A stretch of DNA of 64,000 bases, taken from Gnetum montanum (lineage: Eukaryota > Streptophyta > Gnetopsida > Gnetales > Gnetaceae). The notes below the pieces were generated by a model, which saw nothing but the letters and a program-made list of their open reading frames with translations, was not told the origin of the DNA and made no database searches. Made by a program: the position numbers and the translations under genes. Shown here piece after piece: positions 32,113 to 45,144 of the stretch. Every line of letters starts with the position of its first letter. Within the stretch, counting starts at the first letter, position 1. The DNA is taken from contig MNCI01025282.1 of assembly GCA_015680685.1 (NCBI GenBank), positions 808,258 to 872,257 of the forward strand, given 5' to 3'.

Positions 32113-33346
32113 AATACAATTTTTGTTATAATAGCTAAAAGATCTCTTCATTTAAGTTTCTTTTTTTGATAAAATTTATATATGAATTAGGCCAATATGT
32201 TTCTTGAGTAACTTTGTCTAAATGTATATTTTAAGCATAAAATTTTGTAGGCAGGGGTAGGATGAGGGGTAGAGCCAGAGACATTTGAGGAAAAACAGTA
32301 TTGGCTACAATTGAAGCTGCAGCCTAAAGGGAAGGGTCTTCTAAAGTTTCTATGTCAACAAAATTTTGACCAGTCTTTTTATGTGTATTTTTGTTAATTT
32401 TTTATAGTGATTTGTAACGTGTTAAACATTACATTTTAATGATTTTGTGCAATTATCATTATTTCACTTCAAGCTGAGCTCTTCTATCATTAGTACTTAG
32501 CATGCTTTCCTATACATTTGCATTCCCAATGCAAAAACATTCCAAATTTTGGTTTTGTTCTTTTTTCAATGCTTTTTGGAGTGGTAGGGAATTTTGAAAT
32601 TGTAATTTTCTACTACTATCTTAAGTAATCTTCTTTTTCTATACCCTTTTTCAATGTAAAGGAACATTTGTATGTTCATGTTGTCTTTATCTCTTTGTAT
32701 ATTTTGTGTAGGTTTTATCATTTCTATGGTTGTGCTTTGAAATTCAGTAGTTACCATGGAGTAGATGCATTTAGTTTTTACGATTGTGATTGCTTTTTCA
32801 TTTGCAATATGCATTTTAATAAAATGCAAAAGCGTTAGCATTTTTGCTAGCACATGAAAATTATTAGCCAATTTGAGATGTCAACCAGCATATACAAAAT
32901 ATATAAACTTTTATTTTAACCAATTTATGTTTACTAATATATATTATTTGGAATGCAAATAGGGATGATAACTTAAAAAAAAATTCTACTCATATCCTAC
33001 AAAACTACTACACAAGAGAACTTACGGGTCTTATGTTTGTTGCATTATCTAGAGTCAAGATCATTGATTCTTTAAAGATTCATCCTCCTTTTCATGTGTA
33101 AAGATACACAAAGATTTCAAATGCTAAACATTTCCAAAGTAGAATTGCACAAGAAGTTCATTTTGCTCATATGAGAATTAGGCATAATGAGTTCATACTT
33201 ATCAATGTATTTTTCCTTTTACTATATCCTATTATATAGCTCTGTAATGTTTTTTGCAATAATTGTGCAATGTGTTCCTTCATCAACATAAATGAAATAT
33301 ATAAACTTTTATTTTAACCAATTTATGTTTACCATTANCTACTGGA
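32113..33346. other. AT-rich intergenic sequence with a 38 bp direct repeat
   Basis: No coding signal. A 38 bp sequence beginning AAATATATAAACTTTTATTT occurs identically at about 32898-32934 and 33295-33332. One N base at 33338, just left of the foldback element. Confidence 0.55.
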
Positions 33347-33430
33347 CGAGGTAACAAGATAACTAAAAACAGAATCACTTACCCCACTTGTTTCTCTACG
33401 ACTTACCTAATTTAGTTTTACCCTCTCGGT
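33347..33430. mobile_element. Foldback (MITE-like) element, left outer arm
   Basis: CGAGGTAACAAGATAACTAA... is the near-exact inverse of the end at 59980-60010 (...TTAGTTATCTTGTTACCTCG). The rest of the left arm and the centre lie at 59840-59904 because element G inserted at 33430. The arms match at most positions over about 110 bp. The left outer arm has about 15 extra bases near 33385. Confidence 0.75.
33426..33430. repeat. Target-site duplication of element G, left copy
   Basis: TCGGT, identical to 59835-59839. Confidence 0.9.
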
Positions 33431-33589
33431 TGAAACACCACAATTTGGGTCTCAACATCATGACTACCAATTTTTCTATGTCAAAATAGTGGCACTTTGC
33501 CCAAATTTTTCCAATGTGTTGGGTGTAGTCAGTTCCAATTGCCAGATTTGCAAGATTTTTCTAAGTGTTAGAACGATGGCACTTTTAGC

Positions 33590-33910
33590 ACCTTGTCACC
33601 CTACATAGTGTAGCATGATGTCTACTACAGCGTAGCACCCTATTATGCTATGTAGCGTAGCACCATATCTACTACAACGTAGCACTTTGTCATGCTGCAT
33701 AGCGTAGCACCCTATCATGCTGCGTAGGTTAATACCATGTTTACTACAGCGTAGCACCCTTTCATGTTGCGTAGTGTAGCACCATGTCTATTGCAGCGTA
33801 GCACCTTGTTATGTTGCGTAGAGTAGCACCATGTCTACTACAACGTAGCACCTTGTCACGTTGCATAGTATAGCACCATGTCTACTACAGCGTAGCACCC
33901 TGTCTAGCGT
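33590..33910 (+). repeat. Tandem array in U3 of the G LTR
   Basis: About six to seven degenerate copies of a unit of roughly 45 bp containing GTAGCACCATGTCTACTACA and GCGTAGCACCCTGTCATGC. The 3' LTR has a shorter version (58830-59005), which accounts for most of the LTR length difference. Confidence 0.8.
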
Positions 33911-34014
33911 TGTAGCCAGCATCCCATGTCACACATGTAACATGGGACGAGCGTGGTCCCACCCACCGCACTATCACGTGACACCTAATCCACATTTTGG
34001 GGTAACCCTAGCCC

Positions 34015-34022
34015 TATAAATA
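34015..34022 (+). promoter_or_regulatory. TATA box of the G 5' LTR
   Basis: TATAAATA in the context CCCTATAAATACCCCTGCACC, identical in the 3' LTR at 59110-59117. RNA starting here would run straight into F. Confidence 0.75.
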
Positions 34023-34056
34023 CCCCTGCACCTTCTTTTGAAGAGGAAGGGGAGAG

Positions 34057-34061
34057 GAAGG
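34057..34061. repeat. Target-site duplication of element F, left copy
   Basis: GAAGG; the right copy at 52191-52195 reads GAAGC. The uninterrupted site in G's 3' LTR reads GAAGG (around 59152). Confidence 0.7.
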
Positions 34062-35856
34062 TGAAAACACCACAAAATTCTGGCCTAGCACTTTCAAACA
34101 AGATTCAAGTTAAGTCATGCAGCTGCCCAAGCATCAGTACATCATGACCAAACTTGGAGGCCTCTGAAACAGCCCCCGATGGTTCAAGATTCAATAGGCA
34201 AGGTCCCCCCAGGGTCCACAGGTGACTGCACCAACTTCCAACATCCAGAATCACAAGTTCTGGGCTCAAGATGCCTAGTTCAGGCTAAGTACACTTTGGT
34301 CACGCTGGCTTACGCTACACAAAGTAAGGATTAGCGTAACCAACTTTTGAAGCCCCAAAAATGAGTCAAAATAGGCCAAAATCAAGCACAAGGACCTCCC
34401 ATGACCTTCACCAAGGCCCCCAGCAGCTCCTAGCCTCCAAAAAATCAAAATTTGGGTCTTAAATAAGGTATTTTCAGTTGGTGACGCTGGGGTTACTTTT
34501 CAGACGCTGCACAGTGTATGAACAGCGTAAAAAATCCAAAAAGGCCCAAAATGACAGCCAAACGAAGTCAAACTTTGCACCTAGGCCACCCTGGAGAGTA
34601 GGCAGTAGTTGGTCAACATCAAATAGGCATCAGCATACAAAAATGAGCTCAAAACAGGGCAGAAACACTTGGTGATGCTAGGATTACTTTTTCAGACGCT
34701 GCACAAGGTAATGCCTAGCATAATCAACCAGAATAGGGCCAAAACGACATCCAAATCAGCCCACATTTGGCACACAGAACCCTCATGACTCATGGCATGC
34801 AAATCCACTCTGAAAATGGGTCTCATAGGTCAAAAATAGGTTTAAAATGCACTATTTTCAAGTCATACGATGTTAGTCATGTTAGCATGCTTCCAGCAGC
34901 GTAAACCCAATGTAAACACTTTCATACACTAGATGTTGGATGTCAAATGCTGACGCTAGAATAGGCTACACACACATTAGAGCCAGATCCACACATGCTG
35001 GAGGCTTTGGTAGCATAAAAACAACACAGAACTGTAGATCTGGAGGCCAGACACCCAGATCCACGCTTGTACATTAACATTTGTTGCATTTTTGACTTTT
35101 TTTCAATGTTTCAGGTCCTTACGCTGGGCATTACACATGCCAGCATAAGAGATCTTGGATGCTGCACTGTACATTTTAACAATTTCTATGCATCTGGTCA
35201 ACGCACACACCTATCACCCGATCCGAATTTCTCTTACACTGCAACCACTGATCTTCTCCCAGATCTGAATCTCACATCCAAAACCCTATAAATCTCCTAT
35301 TTTTCCACTAGACCAAGGTTCGGAAAATTTGAATCTCACAAACTTAGGAAATCTGGGCATCAATCTCATATGCTAGGCTTCATACAGACTTGGACGTCGT
35401 ACACCTGCAATCCAAAACCTACATCTTCCAACATCTGTTCTCATCCATTGGGGCTAAACGTTCGCCTTGTGACCACTCCGCAACTGCGTTCTGACCGGTG
35501 CACATTCTAATTGTTTATCAATACAAACAATTTGCATTATTTCCCAGATTCATGCAGTTTACATTATTGTTCCTATTCATATTTTTTACTATTCTTATTA
35601 TCTATTATTTAAACAGTTTACATTCTTTTTCATTCGTTTACGTTCATTTTTGCATTTTTTTACATATAACCCAACGCATCACAATTGCGTACATTCGGGG
35701 AAGTCCTCCTTTGATCCGTGTGCGGACCATTCAAGGCACTTTGCCTCCGTTGATTTTCAGCTTGCCCTCAGGCAAAGGCAGGGTCTTACTATTTCATCCA
35801 TAGATCTCTCAGTGTCCGTTCATTCTAGTCTCTCACGGACAATTTCGAACGGTACA
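34062..35856 (+). repeat. 5' LTR of element F (1,795 bp)
   Basis: TGAAAACACCACAAAATTCTGG ... GGTACA. It contains many CACGCTG/CAGCGTA words and a TATA box (35287-35293). It is clearly paired with 50402-52190. The end is fixed by the primer site 6 bases downstream. Confidence 0.92.
35287..35293 (+). promoter_or_regulatory. TATA box of the F 5' LTR
   Basis: TATAAAT in ACCCTATAAATCTCC, conserved in the 3' LTR at 51621-51627. Confidence 0.65.
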
Positions 35857-35862
35857 GTAAAA

Positions 35863-35881
35863 TGGCGCTAGAGGGAGGGCC
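35863..35881 (+). promoter_or_regulatory. Primer binding site of element F
   Basis: TGGCGCTAGAGGGAGGGCC, 6 bases after the LTR, nearly identical to the sites of E and G. Confidence 0.85.
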
Positions 35882-36428
35882 CTTTCTCTATTAGATCTGC
35901 CTCTTAGCATCCCAGATCTAGCATTCACACATTGCTGTCATTGCCAGCATTCCCACTCTGCCTTGTTCCTAGCATTTAGGCACTGTTTCCTGTTGATAAA
36001 TCCTATGTTCCAGTCCAGACGCTATTTCAAAGTTTTCCAGGCACGTTCCTGCTTGAATCATAGTGTCTTGCACCTTTCCCTCTCAGATCCAGACACTGCC
36101 CATAGCGTCCTACACTCTTTGCTAGTTGTAGACATTTTTTACAGTGCCCCTCATCCTTATCTCTCTTTTCTGATGCTATTCACAATGTCCAGATCTAAGT
36201 TTCCTTCTCAGATGTTGCATCCAACACTTAGTTTTCTTAGTCCCATCCAACGTCTAGATGCTATGCCTTAGCTTTAGACACTGTACTTAGTTTCCACACA
36301 CTGCAGTTGCTCACACTGCCATTGCTCACGCTGCAGTTGCTCACGCTGTAGTTGGTCACTGCCATATTTTCTCTCTCTCACACTTAGCCATTTATTTTCT
36401 TTCACTTACGCTGTTACATCTAGACACT
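35882..36428 (+). other. Leader of element F with a short tandem repeat
   Basis: Non-coding. At 36300-36362 a roughly 20 bp unit, GTTGCTCACGCTGCA, occurs about four times. Confidence 0.65.
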
Positions 36429-39400
36429 TTGATAATGGACCCTATGCACACCAACACCACTGTCATGCCCGTTACCAACTTTGGTACCATAATCTCTGGC
36501 CCCGTCACCACTGCTGATTCCATAGTTACCCTTGGCAAGATGAATCCTCAGGGGCCACCTTACCGGTCACTGAGATTGCAAGGTAAAGATCCCACGTTCA
36601 CCATCTTAATGCTTGAACAATATAACTTTATTTATGTTAAAATCCAAGCTAACCTGGCCATTCACCAAGTCGAGCTAGAAGCAAAGATACATTATGAGCT
36701 AATTTACAAAGGAGGTCATGACTTCATTCCCACCACCTACGATGTCATCCCCCTCATTGAATCCCATCATGAACTCCTATCCCAACTCCTCATGGCCAAG
36801 AACCAAACCTCACGCCAACCCGTCGTAGAATCTCAAAACAAAGATGAAGAAGATAATTTCATGGCTCAGTCCAAACACGGGGATTCATACCATACTCTCA
36901 GTCCGCATACTTACGCGAACCCGTTATTTCACCCGTTCACAGGAGAGACCATGTTTCTTCATGTAGTTAAAAGCACTCAAGCACATGTGCCCCAACAGGA
37001 AGTGCCCACTCTTATTCCCACTCTCTCTATGACCAATACTCAATTCAATGTACCCATCCCCACTATTCCTCTAATCACCACATTATCCCCTCTCCTACAA
37101 GTACAACCCCAACAACCACCCTCTCAAACTAATGTAGGAGCAACTTTCCCACTCCAAGTAATTGGGATGCCATCTGTGATACCTGCTTCCACATCCACAC
37201 ACTTCATCCCACAAGTCCAAGTTCATACCACATCCTTAGCTCCTCCAATACAACAGCAGGTACAAAGTTTCCCTTCACAACCCACAATTGGCCAATGGCC
37301 TACCTCAGTCGCTCAACAACAACAACAACAACCTACACCTTATGGTATGCTGCCCTTAGCAGCACCCACTGTAAATATTCCACAAGTGCAACCTCTGACC
37401 ACTCAACTTTCTTCTTTCCTGCCCACTGTACAGTAGTCTAATTTGTATGACACTCAAACTAGCCAACCTACTACTCCACCAAGTGCCCAAGAATGGACCA
37501 AAGCCAAAACAATGATGCAAGAGCTCACTGATGAGGTAAAACACCTCAAAACTGCTAACAATGAAGAGCTTAAAGTATTAGACTTTTACCAAGAAGATCC
37601 TATTAGCTCTTCGGTCCCACCACTAACCTTGCCTAAAGGATTTTCTTTGCCTCAATTAACCAAATACAACGGGGAAGGGGACCTCAATGCCCATCTAGTC
37701 ATATTTAGACTAGAATGCATGTTGCTTTAGGCTTGGCCCCATGAAATCTTGTGTGTGTTCGCCATGTCCCTCACTGGTAAAGCATTAGACTGGTATTGAG
37801 CCTTGCCTCGTAACTCCATATCCTCTTTGGAGGATCTCTTACACCAGTTCGTTACTACGTTTAAATACAACCTGAAACTGAAAGCAACCTTGGACAATCT
37901 GATACAGGTAAAACAAGCACTGCTTGAACCTGTACAAAAATTTATCCAAAGATGGAGTGTCGCACTCAACGAACTTCATGAGCCAATCCCAAAAACATAC
38001 CTTCTTACAATTCTTAAGGGAGCTGTGAATGATTTTTTCAAATCAACACTATACTATCTAAATGTGCGCACTCTAAGCCAAGCTTTTGTACAGATTAAAA
38101 ACATAGAAGAGGTAGCCCAAAATATCCATGACCTTGCTTACTCAGACTTTAAAAATCAATACACTAAAAAAGATAAAGAAAAGGCTAAAGCAATAGTAGT
38201 AGTAGTAGCAGAGACTCAAACACCAACATGGGATAGCAAGGTAGACCACCTACTGCTCCCATTAATTATGAGAGAACCGCTCCTACACATACACTTGAAC
38301 CATCTACCATGCAAGCTACTAACACGGGTCATGCACATATGTTTGAGAGGAAAGACCCTACTCAATACACATCACTTCCCATGAAGCCTTCCCAGTTGTT
38401 AGATCAACTTTTGAAGGCTAGGGCCATTAAACACAAGCTGCTATCTCTAGTGGCAGCCCAGAGACATGATCGATTCTATAAATTGGTCAAAAACCCAAGC
38501 TTGGAAACTCCAAATGAACCTCCTATTCCAAGGGGCTTTAGACTAGATCGATTTTGCGAGTACCATCAACGGAATGGGCATGGTACTGATTATTGTTTCA
38601 CCCTCAAACAAGACATACAATGTATGATTGATAGGGGTGAAATAACATTTGATGATGCCAACCCTGTTAAACCACAAAATCAATCTATGGGCATGTACAA
38701 AGACCCCCTTAATACTAAGGAAGCTCCTTACATTATTCACACGATCCATGTTAGAAATGAACAAGGTATGCCCACAAAACCTTTCGTGATTTGTGTTCCT
38801 CCTACAGCGTCAACATCATCCTCACAATCTTCGTATCCCACATACAATCCTCCTACACCTAAAAAACCATTTTTCATTCATGTATCCCCTGCCAATGCAA
38901 CCACAAATGTGCAACTGCCTATCCGGCCCACTCCCTTTGTGGTCTGAGTGCCACCCGCGGTTGCAACCACAGAGGTACAATCACAAAACCAACCAACCCC
39001 CTTCATAATTAGGGTACCCAAACACCCTAATCTTCAACCTCCTACCCCTCAACTGCAAACCAAACCAACCTCGTTCGTCATCAGGGTGCCTAAACACCCT
39101 GACACACAACCATCTCCAACTATTAAACCACAACTTCGACCTGCTCCATTCGTAATCTGAGTCCCAAAACAACCCAATATTCAAGCTCCAACGGTTCCCC
39201 CACGACCTTCGCGAGAACGCCTCCCCAACAGAATTACTAGGGAATGGTTGAAAAAAGAACGTCGAAGTCTTGAATTGGGGCAATCGAAACCCACTCCCTT
39301 AAATGCTGTACCTATGGCTCTGACAACTAATGAGCCAAGCACGAGCCACGGAAACAAAAAATCAGGAGTGCTAGATACATCAAACCCAACCATCACATTA

Positions 39401-39546
39401 GACCACACAAAAACCATTCCATAAGAGATACAACTGTTGGTTCCAATGGACCAAGTCTCAACCAACAAGAGCATACCAAATAGCAAAGACTTGGCCAATG
39501 CCCTAACTTAGGTTACATAGGCGCTTAAACAGAAAAAAACACATCT
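36429..39546 (+). pseudogene. gag of element F
   Basis: The ATG at 36429 opens 335 codons (N-terminal RSLRLQGKDPTF domain, Pro/Gln-rich middle) to TAG at 37434. The same frame continues through GVQLPQFTKYNGEGD-like LPQLTKYNGEGDLNAHLV, stops at 37729 and 37798, and the capsid core SSLEDLLHQFVTTFKYNLK. A frameshift follows near 38230-38300. The zinc knuckle at 38555-38596 has C-H-H-C spacing (CEYH...GH...DYC). A tail of repeated PFVIRVP-type segments (38775-39165) has two Arg positions turned into TGA. A second frameshift at an A7 run near 39530 leads into protease. It encodes the particle protein. Confidence 0.88.
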
Positions 39547-40161
39547 TTAAGCTTGTATGACCTAATGATGACTTCTCAAGTTCATCGTGAAGCCCTAGTA
39601 CGCATGTTAACATCGATCCTAGTCAATGAAGACTTGCCTACAAATGAACCTTCCATTCATGCAATAATGTTTCCATATCAAGGATCAAGAACTACATCAC
39701 TAGGCATCAACACGGATAATATAAAAATAGATGAAAAAATAGGAGTCACCACTACACCCATGTTCATAACTATACAAGTAAATCAATTTAAAATACATAT
39801 GGTGCACGTAGATGACGGAGCAGCCACAAACATAGTACCATACCCCATCATCGAACAGTTAGGGCTAACTGAACAAATCAAACCAACTTCCATGACATTC
39901 CTGAAATCATTCAGTGGATCACATGTAGTTGTTAAAGGAATACTAACTTTGGATTTCAAAGTAGGGGACCAATTCCCCACATCAGCTGAATTTGTAGTCG
40001 TAGACGAGATGCTTGGATTTAACTTGATATTGGGACGACCATGGTTACCCCAATTAAAAGTGGTTTCCTCACCCATCCACCAAGAGATTCACTTACCCTA
40101 CGAAGGTGGTGAAATCATTATACACGGTGATGCGCTACATCTAACATTTCGTTGCACATAG
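39547..40161 (+). pseudogene. Aspartic protease of element F
   Basis: Begins SLYDLMMTSQVHREALVRML, as in G. The active site is VHVDDGAATNIVP at about 39802-39840 (D-D-G at 39811-39819). It continues with FKVGDQFPTSAEFVV, then FNLILGRPWLPQLK (typical C-terminal retropepsin motif), then SSPIHQEIHLPYEGG. A single open frame of 202 codons. It would process the Gag-Pol polyprotein. Confidence 0.85.
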
Positions 40162-41075
40162 ACATAAACCAAGGCTCAGAGGTCAAATTCGATGAGCCGA
40201 AATAGGATGACACTACTCTCGAGCTTAAATAGGATGCCACACCCATTGACAACCAAAATGATAACCAATCTCCAAACCGTGATTCCCCAGAAGATATGGA
40301 AACATTACAAAACGTGGAAACATTAGAGCATGCTGACATAGGAGTTATTCCCCCAGATGTCTGATGGTCAAAATTACCGTTTAACATAATTAGCGAAGGA
40401 GACGTTGAATATATGATTACACCGACATGCCCACCACACCATGTCAATCTTAAAAAATTAAAGAAGCTACTCAACTGTTAAACTACTACTCATCCGAAAT
40501 GACGTTAAACTACCACTTGTCTAAAATGACGCTAAACTACTATACGTCTGAAATGACGTTAAACTACAACTATCCGAAAAGGTGTTAAAATACCACATGT
40601 CCGCAATGACATAAAACTAGCCACGGTCAGAAATGGTCAGTTTATTTTAAAACCTATTGAAATAGTTTAAATCTCTCTTGTTTTCTTGTGGCCCGAAATG
40701 GCCTTAAACTAGAACAAGTTACATTTCTGTTTCTTTGAGATTACATTCTTTGTTTGCATACATAGTTGCATCCTTGCGTTATAAATTACTATTCCCCTTA
40801 CATTTCTTCTACACTATTACCATTTCAGTTACATTCACACTTATATTTACAAACAGTTAAAACAATAAAAAAAATATATTAAAAAAGAAAAAAAAGTTTG
40901 TGTTTACACTTGCGTTTATCAAAAGTTTGGACAAAATTTGAAATAAAAAAAACTTGAATAACATAAAAACAAAACAAAATGTATAAATGTATGAATGGAT
41001 AATATCAAATGCTAACATTGTATCATACATTTGCTTTCATACAATCCACAAAATTTTAACAAAAAAAAAACATAA

Positions 41076-44000
41076 CTAAACATCAGCGCTAGGAGGGGCT
41101 TGGTTCCCAAACTCATCCGCATCATCAAGTCCCACTCCACTACGGCCACCATCATCATCATCATGTCCCTTTGAAAAACCCCTACATACAGGCGGAAATT
41201 AAAATAAGAGTACATAAAACATAAAACCCAAAAAACATAAAACACATAAAACCTTTGTCCTGGAGTTAAGATGATAAACTAACACCATACCCAACCCACC
41301 ACTTAAAACACAAGTAACACTTACGTCCTGGCGCCATGACGGTAAACTGACACCACACTTAGTCCTAGAATTATGACTTCAAACTAATATCAACCCATAT
41401 TTCAAACACATAAAATAATTCCCCAGTGGACGAGATATTGTAACAATTGTTGTAGGATACTTGAATACATATAAACATGTAAATTATTCATAGACAACAG
41501 TTTACACTAACACTTAAGTGCATAGTTCACACACTAGACACTTAGACAAATTTTCAGTGTTCACATGCTGGACACTTGGACAAATTTTCAGTGTTCACAC
41601 GCTGCCAACTTGGCACTTAGACAAATTTTCAGTGTTCATACACTACCAACTTGACACGCTAGACACTTAGAAGAAATTTATACTTAGTTTTCACATGCCC
41701 TCGTAACCATGGGGGGTCTTGTTAGCAGAGTTCTATATTAATTTGGCTAACCAAAGGCGTTAGCCTCTCGAATTTACCAGGCCCTCCATAATGGCTAGTT
41801 TACTGTTGGTATCTAAACAAATTAATACTAGGAATGCCCACAAATATTTTATAAAATGCATTGGGGACAACATGAACCAAAACTTCATTGAAGGAGGGCT
41901 AATTATGTTACAAGCATAGGTAAAATAGCAATTAGTTCACATTATCTTAGATGCTGGAAAAGCACATTATCTTAGATGCTGGAAAAGTAACTCATGCTGC
42001 GGAGGTGAGATACTCATGCTGCACACAAGATGACAATAACTCAAGGTAAAATACAAATAACTCATGCTGTTTGAATGCATCGCTAATGACCGGCTCTTCC
42101 CTGGATACTTGCTACTCCCGTGTTCCTTACATGAGCTAAGCTTGCATTAGTTATTTCTGATCTCATCTTGGAGGATTGTGTAATGTTTTAAGGCCCAACT
42201 CATGCTATGCCGACAAACATGGATGCCCACATGAGCTATTCATGCCAATACTAAGGTACGCTCACGTTGCAACTTAGGGGAGTAACTCATGGTTACATTT
42301 TGCGCCAAAATACACTACCATGGCATCAAAACATGTGATTTTTGGCATCAATATTTTATCATTGGACTAGATAAAAGATATATTTTACACATGGATGAAT
42401 CAGCGTAATAAATCATCAATTCAAGAAAGCACGGTGTCAATTTCCTTTTATATAAAACTAATATATTGGCCATATAAGGTGATTTATCTCGATAATATAG
42501 CGTGATATAAAAGGTTGTGTTAAATTATTTTAATGGACTAAAATTATTTTAAACTAAAAGTTCCAATATTCACCAAACATCACCTGATAAATTACATGCT
42601 ATATATTTTTATTGCCCATAATGATGCTTAGAATTAAAGGCTTTGATCAAAAAGCCTTCCCTGTTACTTGTGAATCGCGATGCCTACCGTGTTTTCATTT
42701 TACTAGTACACTGATGTTGGAGATAAGCTTAACTCGTAAGAAATGACCAATTCCTCTCCCATTTTTTTTAACCAAAACTCGAGATCACTCACTGCTAAGG
42801 GCTTCATTCGTTCAAGAGGCAAGGTCGACCAATATAATGGATAGCACATGAGCCTTGTATTTTGTATTGCTATTTGTGCTAGTCTAGAAAAGCATGTTCA
42901 ATTTCTCCCAATCAAGGCCCACTGTTCATAGTCACAGTAGGCTCTGCCGTATTTGCATACCATATTCATAGATTAGTTGGTTTTAGATAGGGTATGCCGA
43001 CGACTTGTAAAAATGGTTCACAAAATGCATCGTGACACTTGGTTAGGCTTTGTTCTAACAATAGCGTTCACAAACGTCTGATTGTGAATGCTAGTACATG
43101 AGCACAATTGATATGTCTTGCAATGGAATGAAACAAGTGTGAGGTAGATGTACAGTACTGGTTAGAATAGATTGAATTGGAGGCATCAAATTTTATACTC
43201 TTAGTGGATGGGTGAAGTTACCAGGCACTCACGATAAAGCCAGAATATAAACGCAAGCTATTGGGCCAAGGCGAACTCACGCTGTTAAGGAAACTGAGTC
43301 ACTCACATAGTGTACACGAAGTTAGGCGCTAGTATTCATTCAAAATAAAAAAAATTATTTTTGCTGAGTATGGGAAAACCAAACTAATCACGCTGATATT
43401 GAAAACCAAACTACTAATATTGAAAACCAAACTACTCATGCTGATGTTGAAAACCAAACTACTCACGCTGATATGGGAAAACCAAACTACTCACACTGAT
43501 ATTAAAAACCAAACTACTCATACTAATATGGGAAAACCAAACTACTCACACTGATATTGAAAACCAAACTACTCACGCTGATATTGAAAACCAAATTACT
43601 CACACTGATACTGAAAGCCTGTACTCACGCTGATGAAAACACTCACGTTAGAATATTCACCCATGATGATGATTGGGTTGTACACTCACATTGCTTATGG
43701 TCCTATATTCACCCTCACACTGATTTTTGCCCATTATTCACGCATATTTTAACTCCATAAACTCACGCTGACACTAGGACAGGCACTCACGCTAATGCTT
43801 GGCCCTGTACTCATGCTAACGTTGATCCCAGCACCACATTCATGCTAATCTTTGAGTCATGTACTCACACTGGATGAGGCCTTGTACACGCAATGAGGAT
43901 AATTCCACCTATGAACTCACGCTGATTGAGGCAATAAATGCCCACGATCGCAAAAACAAACATTCAAAACCCTCATGTATAAGCAGTGGAACTGCAACTA

Positions 44001-44438
44001 AAACTAGGAACGCAAACCTTGCAATTCATGGTAGGGAAAACAAAAAAATCGTAGAAACCCTGGCCCTCCCCAAAATCGAAAAAATAAAATACACCTGAAA
44101 AAATGCAGTCTAGAAATTAACTACTTGCGTTAAGGGAATTAAATCATGCGGAAGACATCATTCACATGAAAAAATTTATCCCAAAATAGGTCATTTCTTA
44201 CACACACTGTAAATGCCCAGGGTACAGGGATGTTTACACCGTACACATGGAAACAGTGACAGAAAACAGCAAGGAAAAGATGAATAAAACATGAAACAGG
44301 AGCGTACCGGTGCACGGACCCTATCCATGAAGGGATCCTGGGCTAAGGAAGGCGTTGAATCATCTCCTTGCTTTCCTCCACGAATGTTAGCATCGCCTCC
44401 TTCTTTCCCTTGCCCTTGTCTTGTTTGCCTTTACCCAT
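41076..44438 (-). pseudogene. Candidate antisense gene in the spacer of element F
   Basis: Three coding-like pieces on the minus strand. The start piece: ATG at 44438, MGKGKQDKGKGKKEAM followed by LTFVEESKEMIQRL; after one apparent indel LAQDPFMDRVRAP runs up to a GT donor. The middle piece at 42960-42703: CDYEQWALIGRN, one stop, SRLAQIAIQNTRLMCYPLYW, STLPLERMKPLAVSDLEFWL and KKMGEELVISYEL; a possible AG acceptor lies just before AYCDY. The last piece at 41181-41076 has an acceptor TGTATGTAG, an acidic tail GHDDDDGG and LDDADEFGNQ, and stop TAG. The family was not recognised. Additional antisense ORFs are known in some Tat elements, but usually elsewhere in the element. The exons between are not resolved. 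Confidence 0.4.
43370..43640 (+). repeat. ACTCACGCTGATAT...AACCAA tandem array
   Basis: About nine copies of a roughly 30 bp unit, ACTCACGCTGATATTGAAAA followed by CCAAACT, with variants that have ATGGGAAAACC. It lies inside F's spacer. Confidence 0.85.
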
Positions 44439-45144
44439 TTTTCCCTAGACGTTGTAGATCTGATCCCGTACGCTGCAAATCTGGACGTTGTAGCTACAGA
44501 TTTGGCTCTGAATGATGTAGATCTGGGTGTAGTAGTTAGTCACGCTCCCCTCTGTGATGCTATACACTGCCATACACACTCTGATTCTACCTCTAATGCT
44601 GGCTATCCGCTACCCACCTTGCTTACGCTGCCACTGTTGCCTAGTTTCCAATACTCACACTGTAAAATGATGAAATGAGTTTTACATTTACTGGTCAAAC
44701 CTTTTTAATTCCCCCCCCCCCCTTTATTTTATTATATTTAACCATTACTTTTATTGCCTTTACCACATTGTTTTGACACTAACCTCCTAGGTAAAATGCC
44801 CACACCTTAAAAGTAAAAAATTTAAAAAAAATTAAAATATACATAATGTTACTTCTCCTCTTACGCTGGCCCATGGTTAATAGCGTCCAAAAAAATAATA
44901 TAAAAATTAAAAAATAAAATAAAATATTTACTTTTAATTATGTTCACCCCTTTGGGCAACACCAAACTGTAAAAGCTTCTAAAAATAAAGCAAAATACAT
45001 AATGTTATTCTTTGTTACTTTGGTTATGTTGCCCCACTTTTCTTTTATCAATGCCTAAACCTTAAACTTTAAAAATAATATATATATATATATATATAAA
45101 ATAAAATATAAAATAAAGAAAATATTTTAAATTCTTGTACACAC

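Larger units (their letters stand above)
33431..34061 (+). repeat. 5' LTR of element G, first piece
   Basis: Begins TGAAACACCACAATTTGGG and matches the start of the 3' LTR at 58657. It is broken at 34061, about 40 bp after its TATA box, by insertion of F, and continues at 52196. Confidence 0.88.

Noticed and set aside
33590-33910. CRISPR array
   Set aside because: Repeats are degenerate, contiguous without unique spacers, and lie inside an LTR of a plant element.
36429-37436. 335-codon ORF as a host gene
   Set aside because: It is the longest ORF in the window but aligns with E gag (SLRLQGK region) and lies directly after an LTR and primer site; the same frame continues as gag after one TAG.
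42703-42960. Plant mobile domain as the identity of the antisense block
   Set aside because: Some residues (LPLERMKPLAVSD) are suggestive, but I could not align the rest; left unnamed.
44711-44722. 12-base C run as a regulatory element
   Set aside because: A simple homopolymer in a non-coding spacer; no other evidence.
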